From positions 1-24,537 of the IMG/VR virus record IMGVR_UViG_3300032892_000323: a DNA stretch of 24,537 nucleotides, one strand, 5' to 3'. The notes under the pieces were generated by a model. The model did no database searches, was not told where the DNA came from, and saw nothing but the letters and a program-made list of their open reading frames with translations. Shown in pieces: positions 8,374 to 17,033 of this stretch (positions are counted from its first letter, which is position 1; every line of letters starts with the position of its first letter). The translations under genes and the position numbers were made by a program. Source of the DNA: a virus.

Positions 8374-10224
8374 CTAGATCGACCGGAGCTCTGTGGATGG
8401 CGACAGGAGCTTGAAAATCTGCTCCACATTGATCTTTACGCTGTCGCTTCCATAGCTACTGTCGCGGAAGACGGCACGGAGCGGTTTCCGCTTGGCGATT
8501 TCTTTTACGAAGTCGTCACTGATGCCGGAGTCAAAGCAAGCGGCCAGGGCATTTCCGTCGACAAAGAAGACGGTCTTTTCGTGGATGGTCTCCTGTGCGA
8601 TCGGCAGAGCGAGGTCAACACCCCAGTCCACCAGCACCTGAAACAACAGGTCCTCCGGCGTACGGTCACTCTTGATGTTGTCTACTTGTGCAAGCAGATC
8701 ACGCTGCTTAGACTCGTCTGGCGAGTAGTAAACGTCCTTCATATTGGAACTGTCAATCTTTAGGACTCGGTAGCCGACATCTAGACCTGGTGCCGTTAGG
8801 GCGGTCTCCGTCCGCAGCTTGCTGCCAGCGCGACGTATCCTCTCTTTGGTGAGTTCCGCGATTGTGGAGTACTCGCTTTCAGGTGTTGGCTCAGGGAGCT
8901 GAATGATTATGAAACGGCGGGTGCCTTTGTCTTCGGCATTCAGTCGCATAACAGCGTGCGCAGTTGTGCCGGAACCTGCGAAGAAGTCCAAAACGATACC
9001 GCTAGAATCAGGTGTGGCTTGGGACACCAATTCGTGCAGCAACGACAGCGGCTTGGCGAACGGAAAGACCTTGTCACCAAATAGTTCCTGTATGGTCCGT
9101 GTCCCTTCCGTGGTGTACCCAACCTCCGATAGCCAAGAGGAAACCCCAGTGAATCGGTTCTTGGCGTCACGCAGGAACTTTTTCAGGCGAGGGCGGCCGT
9201 CTGGCTTCTTAGGCCAGAGGATTCGTTCCTCGGCGATAAGCTGTGCCATGCTGTCCGGCGCGTAGCCCCACCCTCTCGATGGCGAAGGCGGGTATGAGGC
9301 GCCCGTCTTCGGGTCGATGAGATCATAGTGCAGGTTCGGGCGCTCCTTCCGATTCGCGACACCTGTTAGATTGTCGCTGAACCACGGGCCGCGGGGATCG
9401 TTGTCGGGGTTGGAATACTTTTCTTCATCAATAGGAACCCCCTTAAGCGCGGCTCCCGGCTTTCGATAACACACGACATATTCGTGATCGAGCGACGCCC
9501 GATCGTCATTTCGGCTGTCAGCGACTTGGCGGCGCTGCCAGACAAACGTCGTCATGAAAGATGTCGCTCCGAAGACCTCGTCGCACAATCGACGGAGATT
9601 GGCAATCTCGTTATCATCTATCGAGACGAGAACCAGCCCATCCTCCGCCAGTAGGTTCCATGCGAGCTTGAGGCGGGGGTACAACATGCTGAGCCAGTCA
9701 GAATGGAATCTGCCGTTGCTGTCGGTGTTGAGCTGCAATCGGTTGCCACGCTCGTCGACTTGAATCGAGCGACGGAGGTACTCGTCCGAATCCGCAGCGA
9801 AGTCGTCGTCGTACAGAAAATCGTTGCCCGTGTTGTACGGCGGATCGATGTATATAACCTTCACTTGGTTCAAGTATGTTTCTTGAAGCAGTTTCAACGC
9901 ATCTAGGTTGTCGCCCTCGATGAACAGATTCCGTGTGGTGTCGAAATCAATGCTCTCGCCGCGACAAGGCCGTAGGGTCTTCGCGACTGGAGCATTGGCA
10001 GCCAGCATCGCGTCGCGCTTCCCCGGCCAGTCGAGGTGATACCGTTCCCGCAGGCCGTCCACGACATGATCAGAAAGTTCTTGGCGCAGTTGATCAAAGT
10101 CCACCGAGAGAACTACCTTGCCGTGGTCATCGCGCGCTTCGGTAACGCAGTTCGGAAACAGAGCGGCGAGCTGCTGGATATTCCCTGAAACACGGTCGGG
10201 CGTGTGGAGCTTGAGCTTTTCCAT
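8374..10224 (-). CDS. mod: Type III DNA methyltransferase subunit Mod (adenine-specific)
   Basis: A beta-class N6-adenine DNA methyltransferase of about 616 residues. The catalytic motif [11 protein letters not shown] (DPPY 127-130) comes before the S-adenosylmethionine-binding motif [12 protein letters not shown] (413-420), the order expected for Mod proteins. [20 protein letters not shown] is the typical lead-in to motif IV. The target recognition region lies between, about 230-390, and sets the unknown recognition sequence. Mod methylates one strand of the site to protect it and gives specificity to Res. The frame opens at ATG 10233, but that codon directly abuts the AGGA ribosome-binding site. 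The ATG at 10224, which begins [10 protein letters not shown] as in relatives, is better spaced; 10227 is also possible. It is 30 bases downstream of the DUF4391 gene. Confidence 0.95.
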   Translation of the reverse strand: MEKLKLHTPDRVSGNIQQLAALFPNCVTEARDDHGKVVLSVDFDQLRQELSDHVVDGLRERYHLDWPGKRDAMLAANAPVAKTLRPCRGESIDFDTTRNLFIEGDNLDALKLLQETYLNQVKVIYIDPPYNTGNDFLYDDDFAADSDEYLRRSIQVDERGNRLQLNTDSNGRFHSDWLSMLYPRLKLAWNLLAEDGLVLVSIDDNEIANLRRLCDEVFGATSFMTTFVWQRRQVADSRNDDRASLDHEYVVCYRKPGAALKGVPIDEEKYSNPDNDPRGPWFSDNLTGVANRKERPNLHYDLIDPKTGASYPPSPSRGWGYAPDSMAQLIAEERILWPKKPDGRPRLKKFLRDAKNRFTGVSSWLSEVGYTTEGTRTIQELFGDKVFPFAKPLSLLHELVSQATPDSSGIVLDFFAGSGTTAHAVMRLNAEDKGTRRFIIIQLPEPTPESEYSTIAELTKERIRRAGSKLRTETALTAPGLDVGYRVLKIDSSNMKDVYYSPDESKQRDLLAQVDNIKSDRTPEDLLFQVLVDWGVDLALPIAQETIHEKTVFFVDGNALAACFDSGISDDFVKEIAKRKPLRAVFRDSSYGSDSVKINVEQIFKLLSPSTELRSI

Positions 10225-10254
10225 CATTAGCATTCCTGGATTGCGATTTCCTCA

Positions 10255-10926
10255 CTATTGTTGCTGAAGTCGCGCCACATCCGAGCGGCAAGCTCGAAGT
10301 GCCGAGTTCAGCTCGACCTTCCGATTGAATTGGATCTCCTTCTGGATGCGTGCCTCGAGCTTCCGGCATTCATGCTCCTTGGCGCGGATCAGGCTCGCGC
10401 GGTCGGCCATGGATTGCAGCGATTCTCCCGGCCTCGGACTCAGAGCCATAGGGCAGGCGAGCATGTGACGGTGAAGCATTTGCTCATAGAGTCCAGCGAG
10501 GTCCAGGGCAACCGGCAGCGGCGGGCGCGGTACGTTCGTGGACTGCCATGGAGTTTCAAAGTACGCTTCCACCACATTCTTTCGGCGGCTGGCTTCGCTC
10601 GGGCGTTTGTAGGCAGCGGCAAACCTTACCCTGCCATCGAAGACCAGTTCAAAGAACAGGAACGACGGAATCGCTTTGTCGAGTGTCCGCAGGACATCCT
10701 CCGCAACGTCGGCGGACTTCAGCGTGACCTCGAACACCTGGATTTCCTGCACGGGCGATTTCGATGGGAGGTTGACCGTTTCGGGCGCGAGCTTGTACTT
10801 CCAGACGATTTCACTCACCTGGGACACAAAACGATTTCGAATGGCCCGGCTCGGTTTGGCGTGGCCGTAAACTTTGGTCTTCGGGACGGGCCGATTCACT
10901 TCAGCCTGCTTGGGGTAGTCAAACAT
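10255..10926 (-). CDS. DUF4391 protein linked to the type III-like operon
   Basis: A 223-residue protein that matches DUF4391. It starts MFDYPKQAEVNRPVPKTKVY, then has FVSQVSEIVWKYKLAPETVN, EIQVFEVTLKSADVAEDVL, a hydrophobic strand IPSFLFFELVFDGRVRFAAA and YKRPSEASRRKNVVEAYF. The C-terminal 50 residues are a charged coiled-coil (ECRKLEARIQKEIQFNRKVE). The frame stays open to 10977, but ATG 10926 is the family-like start and overlaps the helicase stop by eight bases. The biochemical role is unknown. Such proteins recur between an SNF2-type helicase and Mod/Res genes, so a structural or coupling role in the complex is plausible but inferred. Confidence 0.85.
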   Translation of the reverse strand: MFDYPKQAEVNRPVPKTKVYGHAKPSRAIRNRFVSQVSEIVWKYKLAPETVNLPSKSPVQEIQVFEVTLKSADVAEDVLRTLDKAIPSFLFFELVFDGRVRFAAAYKRPSEASRRKNVVEAYFETPWQSTNVPRPPLPVALDLAGLYEQMLHRHMLACPMALSPRPGESLQSMADRASLIRAKEHECRKLEARIQKEIQFNRKVELNSALRACRSDVARLQQQ

Positions 10927-13900
10927 GCCGTTCAAGCGCCTCGTCTGCTTGGGGTTGTCCCCTCGTGCTCTGACCAACCACGTCGGCTTGTAGTGGCTCT
11001 TGGACCACCAGAAAGGCGATCAACTCGAAATCGTCGAGGCCGGCAACAGGATTCACCAGCGCCGTGGTCCGTGGTCCAGTGAAGAGCGTATCGAGGTCCT
11101 TCTGGTCTTTGAAGTCCGCAATCGAACGAATGGCGCGCGAGAGGAGGTCTGAATACGGCTGCATGTCGCGGCCATCCTGGGTCTTCAGATTGAATGGTTG
11201 GTACGCCTCGGGCATTGGATCGCCGCAGCCTTTGCAGGCGGATCGAACCATGTCCAGCAAACGCTTAACCTCGTTGTGGGTGACCACAACGTCGCCGTCG
11301 TCTCCGACATACACCAGGTAATACGGGTGAAGGCGATTGAGTTGATTCAAATTGATGCCCGGGTGCCGGTTCCGCAACGCGAAAATCGCACCAGGCACGA
11401 GGCCGCGTTCGCGATCCGGCGGAACGACCGCGTGCATGCCGGTCGGCACGCCGTCGAGGTCACCGTTTGCCTTAACGTAGTTGAGCAGATCCATGCGGAA
11501 ATCGTTGAGGCCCAGATCGGTGATTGAGACGCCGGTTTTCAGATCCTCCAGTTCGATTACTTCTTCCTGGAGGCGCCGGAGTTGCTCCTTTCGGTAGGAG
11601 ATGTCGTTGGCACGGCCGTCGAGCGGATTGTCGTCGCCGGTCGCCGTTACGTCGGCGATCACCATGCGGCTCTCCACGCGCTCTTTCAGATTGATGTATT
11701 CGTCCAGGCTGATATCCGGCCAGTAGTTGACGAGCTGGATGCATGCGTTCCGGGAGCCGATGCGGTCGATTCGTCCAAAGCGCTGGATGATTCTTACTGG
11801 GTTCCAGTGGATGTCGTAGTTGATCAGGTAGTCGCAGTCCTGAAGGTTCTGGCCTTCGGAAATACAATCCGTGGCGATGAGGAGGTCGATCTCATTTCTC
11901 TCCTCAGGAAACAGTGTGGCCTTCTCTTTGGACAGCGGGGAAAAGAGCGTCAGGATGGATTGGAAGTCGTACCCCCGCCCAATGGTCGACTTGGGCGTCT
12001 CGGTGCCGGTCACGCGTGCGGTGTGGATTCGCTGTTGCTTTAGAAGCGGGGCGGCCAGTTGATCGTACAGATAGTTGGCCGTGTCCGCGAAGGCCGTGAA
12101 GACGATTTGTTTGCGATTACCGGCGTTGATCGGGGACCGGAGCTTGGCGAGGATTTGACCTTTCAGATGCTGTAGCTTCGCGTCGTCGGCCGGCGTTATC
12201 TTGCGCATTTCGGTCAGGAGAGCCTGGATGATCGTAAGGTCCGCGCGCAGGTCATGATCCCACGCCGGGAGGTCCATGTCGGCAAGGTTGATCCGAACCT
12301 TTCCGCCGATTTCCTCGCTCGGGCCCTCGTCGAGAAGATCCGAGAACCCTTCTTCGTCATCCGGCTCCGCGTTCTCAAAAGCCGGTGAGTAATCCGTGAA
12401 ATCGGCGTCGCGCCCGGTGTTCCTGAAATCCTCGATCTTGACAAGCGTCGCCAGGTGGAGAGCTTCAAGCCGCTGGAGCGTCAGGCGGAACGCCTGGACC
12501 GAACTCTCCAACCGCTTGAGGAGGTTCACCGTCATGAGTGTTTGAAGGCTTCGTTCCCGGTCCTCTTGCTTGAGCGTTCCGCCACCGCCGCGGACGTCCG
12601 TGTCGTACAGCGCCTCGTACTTGGCCCGTCTGCTTGGAAGAATGTAGCCGATTGGTGCGTATACGCCAAGCTTCATCAAAGAGAGCTGGTTAAAGATTTC
12701 GTTGAAACCGATCACGTCGGTCCGATTGGTGAGCGGGCAATGGAACGAGAGGGGTTTCAGCCGCTCTGGGAACGGGCCGATGTCCTGCGTGTTGTAGAAC
12801 GTCTGGATGTGCCGGCGGGATCGCGCGATGGTAACCGAATCCAGGAGTTCAAAAAAGTCGAAATCGAGGGCTTCCAGGATCGCCGCCGGAGTCCGGGCCT
12901 CTGGAGGCAGTTTTGACCACGCGTTAAACGCCGTCTGAGCACGCCGGAAGATCTCCTCGATATTCTTCTCCGTTCGCAACTGACCCTTGAGGTGCTCGGG
13001 ATCGCCTTCATGGGCCAACGCAAGTTGGTTCTTCAGATCGTTGAACCGGTTATTGACGGGGGTCGCAGAGAGCATCAGGACCTTTGTCTTGACACCCTCC
13101 TTGATCACTCGATTCATCAGCCGCTGATAACGCGTCTCGCGATCCTTGAATGCATCGTTGTTGCGGAAGTTGTGCGACTCGTCAATGACGACGAGATCAT
13201 AGTTGCCCCAGTTGACCCGGTTCAAGGGCATGCCCAGGGAATACCCGCTGGTCCGAAGGAGGTCCGTGTGGCAAAGGACGTCGTAGCTGAAGCGATCCTT
13301 GGCGAACGGATTCGTCTTCAGGTTCCCCTTGTAGTTGCTCCAGTTATCCGACAACTTCTTCGGGCACAGCACCAGCACGGACCGGTTCCGCAGCTCGTAG
13401 TACTTCATCACCGCCAGCGCCGTGAAGGTCTTGCCGAGGCCGACGCTATCCGCAAGAATGCAGCCGTTATACGTCTCCAGCTTGTTGATGATCCCGGTCG
13501 CCGCGTCGCGCTGAAAGTTGAACAGCTTTTGCCAGACGAGGCTGTCCTGATAGCCGGTCAAGTCGTTTGGTAAGACGTCTTCGGTGATGTCCTCCAGGAA
13601 CTCGTTGAAGATGTTGTAGAGCATCAGGAAGTAGATCCGCTGCGGCGAGTTTTCCTGATACACCGAGGCGATGTGCTCACAGATGACGGCCGTGACATCC
13701 CTGAGCTTCTCCGGATCGTTCCAGATTTGGTCGAACAGGCTGATGTAGGTTGCGGTCACCGATGGCTCATCCATCCTGTTGACCATGTTCGAGACAGCAT
13801 TGCCTTGTTGGTAGCCAAGATCGACGGCGGTGAAGCCGTGCAGGGGCATGTAGACGGCGTCTGATCCATTCCCCTCCAGGCACGCGAACTGCTGCATGGG

Positions 13901-14275
13901 TGCTTTGCCGTGATTGGAACGGAAGGCTGTCTTGCGCCGCATCCATTCGGCGCACTCCCTGGCGATCGCCCGCTGCGTGAGTTTGTTCTTCAGCCGAAGC
14001 TCAAATTCGCTGCCATAAAAGCCACGCTCACGCTCCAGCTTCGGGATGTGGAACTCCCGATGTTCCTTTCGGACTTTGTCCGTCACCTCACCGGGAACGA
14101 AGGTAGGCGACGTGAAGATGAATTGCAGGCAATCGATGGCTTCGAACTCGGCCTTGAGGGCCTCATAGGCGTAGATCGAAAAGCAAGAAGCCGCGATTCG
14201 AAGTTTCGCGCCTGAGCCGATGGAGCGCTTGAGATCGTCGCCCAGCAAACGGTTGATGTTGTCGATAATCTCCAT
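10919..14275 (-). CDS. SNF2-family helicase with N-terminal PLD-like domain
   Basis: An 1118-residue protein. Residues 1-170 resemble a phospholipase D-like nuclease domain, with LRIAASCFSIYAYEALKAEF and a single His-Gly-Lys at 122-124 as the possible half-site. The SNF2/superfamily 2 motor follows, with ILADSVGLGKTFTALAV (Walker A 276-283), LVVIDESHNFRN (DESH 365-368) and MLSATPVNNR (403-409). A helicase C domain has IVFTAFADTANYL, ATDCISEGQNLQ (801-812) and QRFGRIDRIGS (831-841). Such proteins move along double-stranded DNA and can remodel or clear bound proteins. ATG 14275 (MEIIDNINRLLG) is preferred over the earlier in-frame start at 14317. Its 3' end overlaps the DUF4391 gene. With DUF4391, Mod and Res it forms a four-gene unit that resembles the helicase-methylase-ATPase type of predicted defence system. 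Confidence 0.9.
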   Translation of the reverse strand: MEIIDNINRLLGDDLKRSIGSGAKLRIAASCFSIYAYEALKAEFEAIDCLQFIFTSPTFVPGEVTDKVRKEHREFHIPKLERERGFYGSEFELRLKNKLTQRAIARECAEWMRRKTAFRSNHGKAPMQQFACLEGNGSDAVYMPLHGFTAVDLGYQQGNAVSNMVNRMDEPSVTATYISLFDQIWNDPEKLRDVTAVICEHIASVYQENSPQRIYFLMLYNIFNEFLEDITEDVLPNDLTGYQDSLVWQKLFNFQRDAATGIINKLETYNGCILADSVGLGKTFTALAVMKYYELRNRSVLVLCPKKLSDNWSNYKGNLKTNPFAKDRFSYDVLCHTDLLRTSGYSLGMPLNRVNWGNYDLVVIDESHNFRNNDAFKDRETRYQRLMNRVIKEGVKTKVLMLSATPVNNRFNDLKNQLALAHEGDPEHLKGQLRTEKNIEEIFRRAQTAFNAWSKLPPEARTPAAILEALDFDFFELLDSVTIARSRRHIQTFYNTQDIGPFPERLKPLSFHCPLTNRTDVIGFNEIFNQLSLMKLGVYAPIGYILPSRRAKYEALYDTDVRGGGGTLKQEDRERSLQTLMTVNLLKRLESSVQAFRLTLQRLEALHLATLVKIEDFRNTGRDADFTDYSPAFENAEPDDEEGFSDLLDEGPSEEIGGKVRINLADMDLPAWDHDLRADLTIIQALLTEMRKITPADDAKLQHLKGQILAKLRSPINAGNRKQIVFTAFADTANYLYDQLAAPLLKQQRIHTARVTGTETPKSTIGRGYDFQSILTLFSPLSKEKATLFPEERNEIDLLIATDCISEGQNLQDCDYLINYDIHWNPVRIIQRFGRIDRIGSRNACIQLVNYWPDISLDEYINLKERVESRMVIADVTATGDDNPLDGRANDISYRKEQLRRLQEEVIELEDLKTGVSITDLGLNDFRMDLLNYVKANGDLDGVPTGMHAVVPPDRERGLVPGAIFALRNRHPGINLNQLNRLHPYYLVYVGDDGDVVVTHNEVKRLLDMVRSACKGCGDPMPEAYQPFNLKTQDGRDMQPYSDLLSRAIRSIADFKDQKDLDTLFTGPRTTALVNPVAGLDDFELIAFLVVQEPLQADVVGQSTRGQPQADEALERHV

Positions 14276-14460
14276 GCGTTGTCGATTCGGGCAATGCTGC
14301 GCAACGGATCTGCACAAAGCGCTAGCAAGATTGACCAGTCTTTAGAGATACCAAATGGCACATTCGCCGGGGGAATCGCTGCCGGGAACGCCGAACCCGG
14401 TCACGAAAACTGCTGGGTACTGAAGTCCGACGCTGTGGAGTTCGAGTGACGCTGCGGCCC

Positions 14461-14943
14461 CTAAAAGGGCACGTCGTCGTCCTCTGTGGTGGGCGGCGCT
14501 TTCGCCTCGTCCGGGGGTAGCGACCCGAAGTTTTCAGGCAACTCGTCTTCTGGCATCTCACTGTGGTTGAGTTCCACCAGTCCGAATGTGTTCGGTGCCG
14601 GTCGCGTGAAAATCTGTCCGCGCTTCGCGTAGCTACTCAACGATCCGCTTAACGAAACGCGGCTGTTCTTGTCGGTCGGGCGGCCAATCGCCTTCAATAT
14701 TTCGTTCACGTGGAGTGGCTTGTTGACCTTCAGAATCGCTTCGCGTGCTTTGGCCACCGCGCTTCCAGGACGTAGGACCTGCTCCGCCGTCAGCTTTTGA
14801 GCCATCGGCTCCTTGGGGAGGAGGCGCAACGAGTCCTCCAGCGCCTGGAGATACGCCTTCGCCTGGGCCAACTGAAGTTCCAGAGACCTGATCTCCTCCT
14901 GTTTCCTCTCGATGCGCTTTTGAAGTTCTTGTCGGATTCGCAT
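14461..14943 (-). CDS. Coiled-coil protein with HARE-HTH-like winged helix
   Basis: A 160-residue protein. Residues 4-45 are a heptad-like coiled coil (QELQKRIERKQEEIRSLELQ, then LAQAKAYLQALEDSLRLL). Residues 63-124 look like a HARE-HTH type winged helix: AKAREAILKVNKPLHVNEIL, KAIGRPTDKNSRVSLSGSLS, and the wing GQIFTRPAPNTFGLVEL. The tail is acidic and ends DDDVPF, a form also seen in proteins that dock through acidic tips. HARE-HTH domains occur in restriction enzymes and chromatin proteins and are thought to recognise DNA. The gene lies 185 bases upstream of the SNF2 gene on the same strand and is divergent from dinD. It may be the regulator or a DNA-sensing part of the restriction operon. 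The role is inferred from context. Confidence 0.75.
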   Translation of the reverse strand: MRIRQELQKRIERKQEEIRSLELQLAQAKAYLQALEDSLRLLPKEPMAQKLTAEQVLRPGSAVAKAREAILKVNKPLHVNEILKAIGRPTDKNSRVSLSGSLSSYAKRGQIFTRPAPNTFGLVELNHSEMPEDELPENFGSLPPDEAKAPPTTEDDDVPF

Positions 14944-15022
14944 GTGCAGGGCCAGAATCGAGTATAGGGGCTATGGGGCTAACCAGTCAAGTGACAGGAT
15001 AAAACGACAAAGACGGAAAACC

Positions 15023-15042
15023 TGATGTTGCGAACCGCATCA
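15023..15042. promoter_or_regulatory. Inverted repeat in the divergent dinD/HTH promoter region
   Basis: TGATG at 15023-15027 and CATCA at 15038-15042 are reverse complements, and a tighter pair TGCG/CGCA lies within, around AAC. The site is central in the 131-base gap between two divergent genes and just upstream of the dinD ribosome-binding site, so it could be an operator acting on one or both. It does not match the E. coli or Bacillus LexA box. Confidence 0.3.
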
Positions 15043-15074
15043 TGCTCTGTTAACCTACCGGTTGGAGGTCGATT

Positions 15075-15938
15075 GTGGATCGCCTGAGTGAACTTCTTAT
15101 CAATAAGTTGGAGAAAAACAAGCGCGTCTCTGGACGCGGCGCGGAGTACTGGATGGCTAGGGACCTCCAGCCCCTCCTAGGCTACAGCCGATGGGAGGGG
15201 TTCTTGAACGTGATAGAAAAGGCTCGAATGGCGTGCACGAGTTCCGGAGTGGATGCATCGGATCAGTTTCGTCAAACGACGAAAGGGATCACGGCTGGGA
15301 AGGGTGCGCAGGTCGTCCGACAGGATTTCTATCTTTCCCGGTACGCTTGCTACCTCGTTGCCATGAACGGTGACACCAGCAAGCCCGAGGTCGGCTTGGC
15401 GCAGACGTACTTCGCCGTACAAACACGCCGCCAGGAGATTCGCGACCAGGAGGACGTTACCACGAGGGTCGAACTCCGCGAACGGGTGAAGGAGGCGAAT
15501 CGCGCGCTTGGAAGCGCAGCGAAGAACGCCGGTGTGCAGAAGTATGCGCTCTTCCATGATGCGGGCTACAAGGGCCTGTACGGCATGGGTCTTTCGGACC
15601 TCAAGGCCCACAAGCGAATCGACCCCAACGATGATCTGCTGGATCGCGCAGGCCGCGTCGAGCTTGCGGCCAACGAGTTCAGGATCACCCAGACTGAGGA
15701 TAAGTTGCGGCGCGATCGCGTGAAGGGCGAGGTACCCGCAATTCAAACACACCTCGACGTCGGCGAAGCAGTTCGTCGCACGATCCGGCAACTCGGCGGC
15801 ACGATGCCCGAGGACTTGCCGGCCGAAGCATCGATCAAGCGATTGACCTCAAAGCGGCACCGCGCATCCAAGCCGGAGCCTCAACAACAGTTGCTAATGC
15901 CATCCCCCGAGGCAGGAGCCGAACACACGGAGCGATAG
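15075..15938 (+). CDS. dinD: DNA damage-inducible protein D (DinD family)
   Basis: A 287-residue DinD-family protein. The N-terminal Bro-N-like domain shows GRGAEYWMARDLQPLLGYSR (21-40), GFLNVIEKARMACTSSG and LSRYACYLVAMNGD (88-100), and ends TYFAVQTRRQEIRDQ. A helical C-terminal part follows, with HDAGYKGLYGMGL and KAHKRIDPNDDLLDRAG. E. coli DinD is LexA-regulated and inhibits RecA-mediated strand exchange. Family members are frequent in mobile elements and restriction loci. The start is GTG 15075, seven bases after GGAGG. The last 30 residues are polar and family-variable. Whether it is SOS-regulated here is unknown. It is divergent from the coiled-coil/winged-helix gene and is followed 40 bases later by the SAP-domain gene. 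Confidence 0.92.
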   Translation: MDRLSELLINKLEKNKRVSGRGAEYWMARDLQPLLGYSRWEGFLNVIEKARMACTSSGVDASDQFRQTTKGITAGKGAQVVRQDFYLSRYACYLVAMNGDTSKPEVGLAQTYFAVQTRRQEIRDQEDVTTRVELRERVKEANRALGSAAKNAGVQKYALFHDAGYKGLYGMGLSDLKAHKRIDPNDDLLDRAGRVELAANEFRITQTEDKLRRDRVKGEVPAIQTHLDVGEAVRRTIRQLGGTMPEDLPAEASIKRLTSKRHRASKPEPQQQLLMPSPEAGAEHTER

Positions 15939-15977
15939 CGACCGTGCAGATCCACCACAACGAAAGAGGAGGGGTTC

Positions 15978-17033
15978 ATGGCCTCAGTCAAACTGCTCGG
16001 GCCGCCTGACTATAGCGCCGAGGAGCGGCAGGCGCTGATCGATTTCGTGCTGGCCCTAAGGAAGTCGCATATTCGGGATTTCCTGTCACAGGTCGAGTTG
16101 CCGCTGTCCGGCACAAAGGAGGACCTTCGCGAAAGACTTCAGGAAGCCCTCGATGGAGGTGACCTCACCTACGAGCGGCTCGTGGATTTGCTCGACTCCG
16201 TCGCCCCGTGGGGAAAGCAGCACGTTTTCCTGTACCACGGGCCGCAAGGCGACATGCAGGCATGGAAAGACCCGGAACATATCCAACGTCTCCTGAAGCA
16301 ACACCGCCTGGGAAAACTCTTCAATGCCAAACTCCCGCTGATCCTCCCGGAGAAGCTGACGCTTTCCTCGATTACGCACGGGGACGGAAGACTGCGGGTA
16401 ACAGCCGTCGAGAAGCGGGAATACAGGGAGCGGACGCCTCAACACGACGAAGAGAAGGTGACGAAGGACGGCGAACGAGTCATCCTGAAGGCATACATGC
16501 ATCACGTGGCTCGCACGATTGCGGCCTTCGAGTGGGACTTGAATGCGAACGTTGCGACGCTCCAGATCACCCAGCTTCAGGAAGATGGAGACTACGAGAA
16601 CCTCGCCGGGGACTTTTCGCGGCTGGTGACGTCCTGGCTCGATGTCAAGCAGTTCGGTGCCGTCGATCTACGGCCGACCATCGCCAAGCTTCACGCGATG
16701 GGACAGAACGGTCAGGGCGAGGCTCGCCCGCATGGAGTCAACTATCTGACGCCTCAAGGTAGGCAAGTTTCGGCTCGCAGTCCGAGTCCACGGCATTCAG
16801 TTCTGGGTGAAGCTGTGCTCGACGAAGCGATGGAAACCATTCGAAAAAACACCGTGGGTAACTTGGGCAACTTCTACTGGCTCCCCAGCGTCAAAGCGGG
16901 GCCGGTCGCCAACCCACTGGACGTCGACATTCACCTGATCATTGTGGGCGCGAAGTCGCGTGTTAATTTTCCCACCCCGAACAGCGAAGAGGTCGTGAGG
17001 TATGTTCTTCACAGAGTGCGAGCGCTTAGCTGA
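15978..17033 (+). CDS. SAP-domain protein of unknown function
   Basis: A 351-residue protein starting at ATG 15978 behind GAGGAGGGG. The first 60 residues form a SAP-like helix-extended loop-helix (FVLALRKSHIRDFLSQVELP then LSGTKEDLRERLQEALDGG). SAP domains usually bind AT-rich or damaged DNA. The rest is not recognised. It has a region about 80-240 of mixed alpha/beta character (PWGKQHVFLYHGPQGDMQAW, then LPLILPEKLTLSSITHGDGR and RTIAAFEWDLNANVATLQIT). The last 60 residues include GNFYWLPSVKAG and PLDVDIHLIIVGAKSRVNFP. No catalytic signature is seen. The gene overlaps the winged-helix/zinc-ribbon gene by 32 bases, so the two likely act together. It may be a DNA-binding sensor or effector of an undescribed defence pair; this is inference. 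Confidence 0.75.
   Translation: MASVKLLGPPDYSAEERQALIDFVLALRKSHIRDFLSQVELPLSGTKEDLRERLQEALDGGDLTYERLVDLLDSVAPWGKQHVFLYHGPQGDMQAWKDPEHIQRLLKQHRLGKLFNAKLPLILPEKLTLSSITHGDGRLRVTAVEKREYRERTPQHDEEKVTKDGERVILKAYMHHVARTIAAFEWDLNANVATLQITQLQEDGDYENLAGDFSRLVTSWLDVKQFGAVDLRPTIAKLHAMGQNGQGEARPHGVNYLTPQGRQVSARSPSPRHSVLGEAVLDEAMETIRKNTVGNLGNFYWLPSVKAGPVANPLDVDIHLIIVGAKSRVNFPTPNSEEVVRYVLHRVRALS

Noticed and set aside
10919-14275. Assigning the SNF2-PLD helicase to DISARM
   Set aside because: DISARM needs a DUF1998 protein and a separate PLD protein next to its helicase; here the partners are DUF4391, Mod and Res.
14382-14400. CCGGG/CCCGG hairpin upstream of the SNF2 gene as a terminator
   Set aside because: The stem is only five pairs with a nine-base loop and no T-run on the minus strand; such GC-rich chance pairs are common here.
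15052-15063. AACC-N4-GGTT before dinD as a LexA/SOS box
   Set aside because: It does not match the Gram-positive GAAC-N4-GTTC, alphaproteobacterial GTTC-N7-GTTC or E. coli CTGT-N8-ACAG consensus, and it overlaps the ribosome-binding region.
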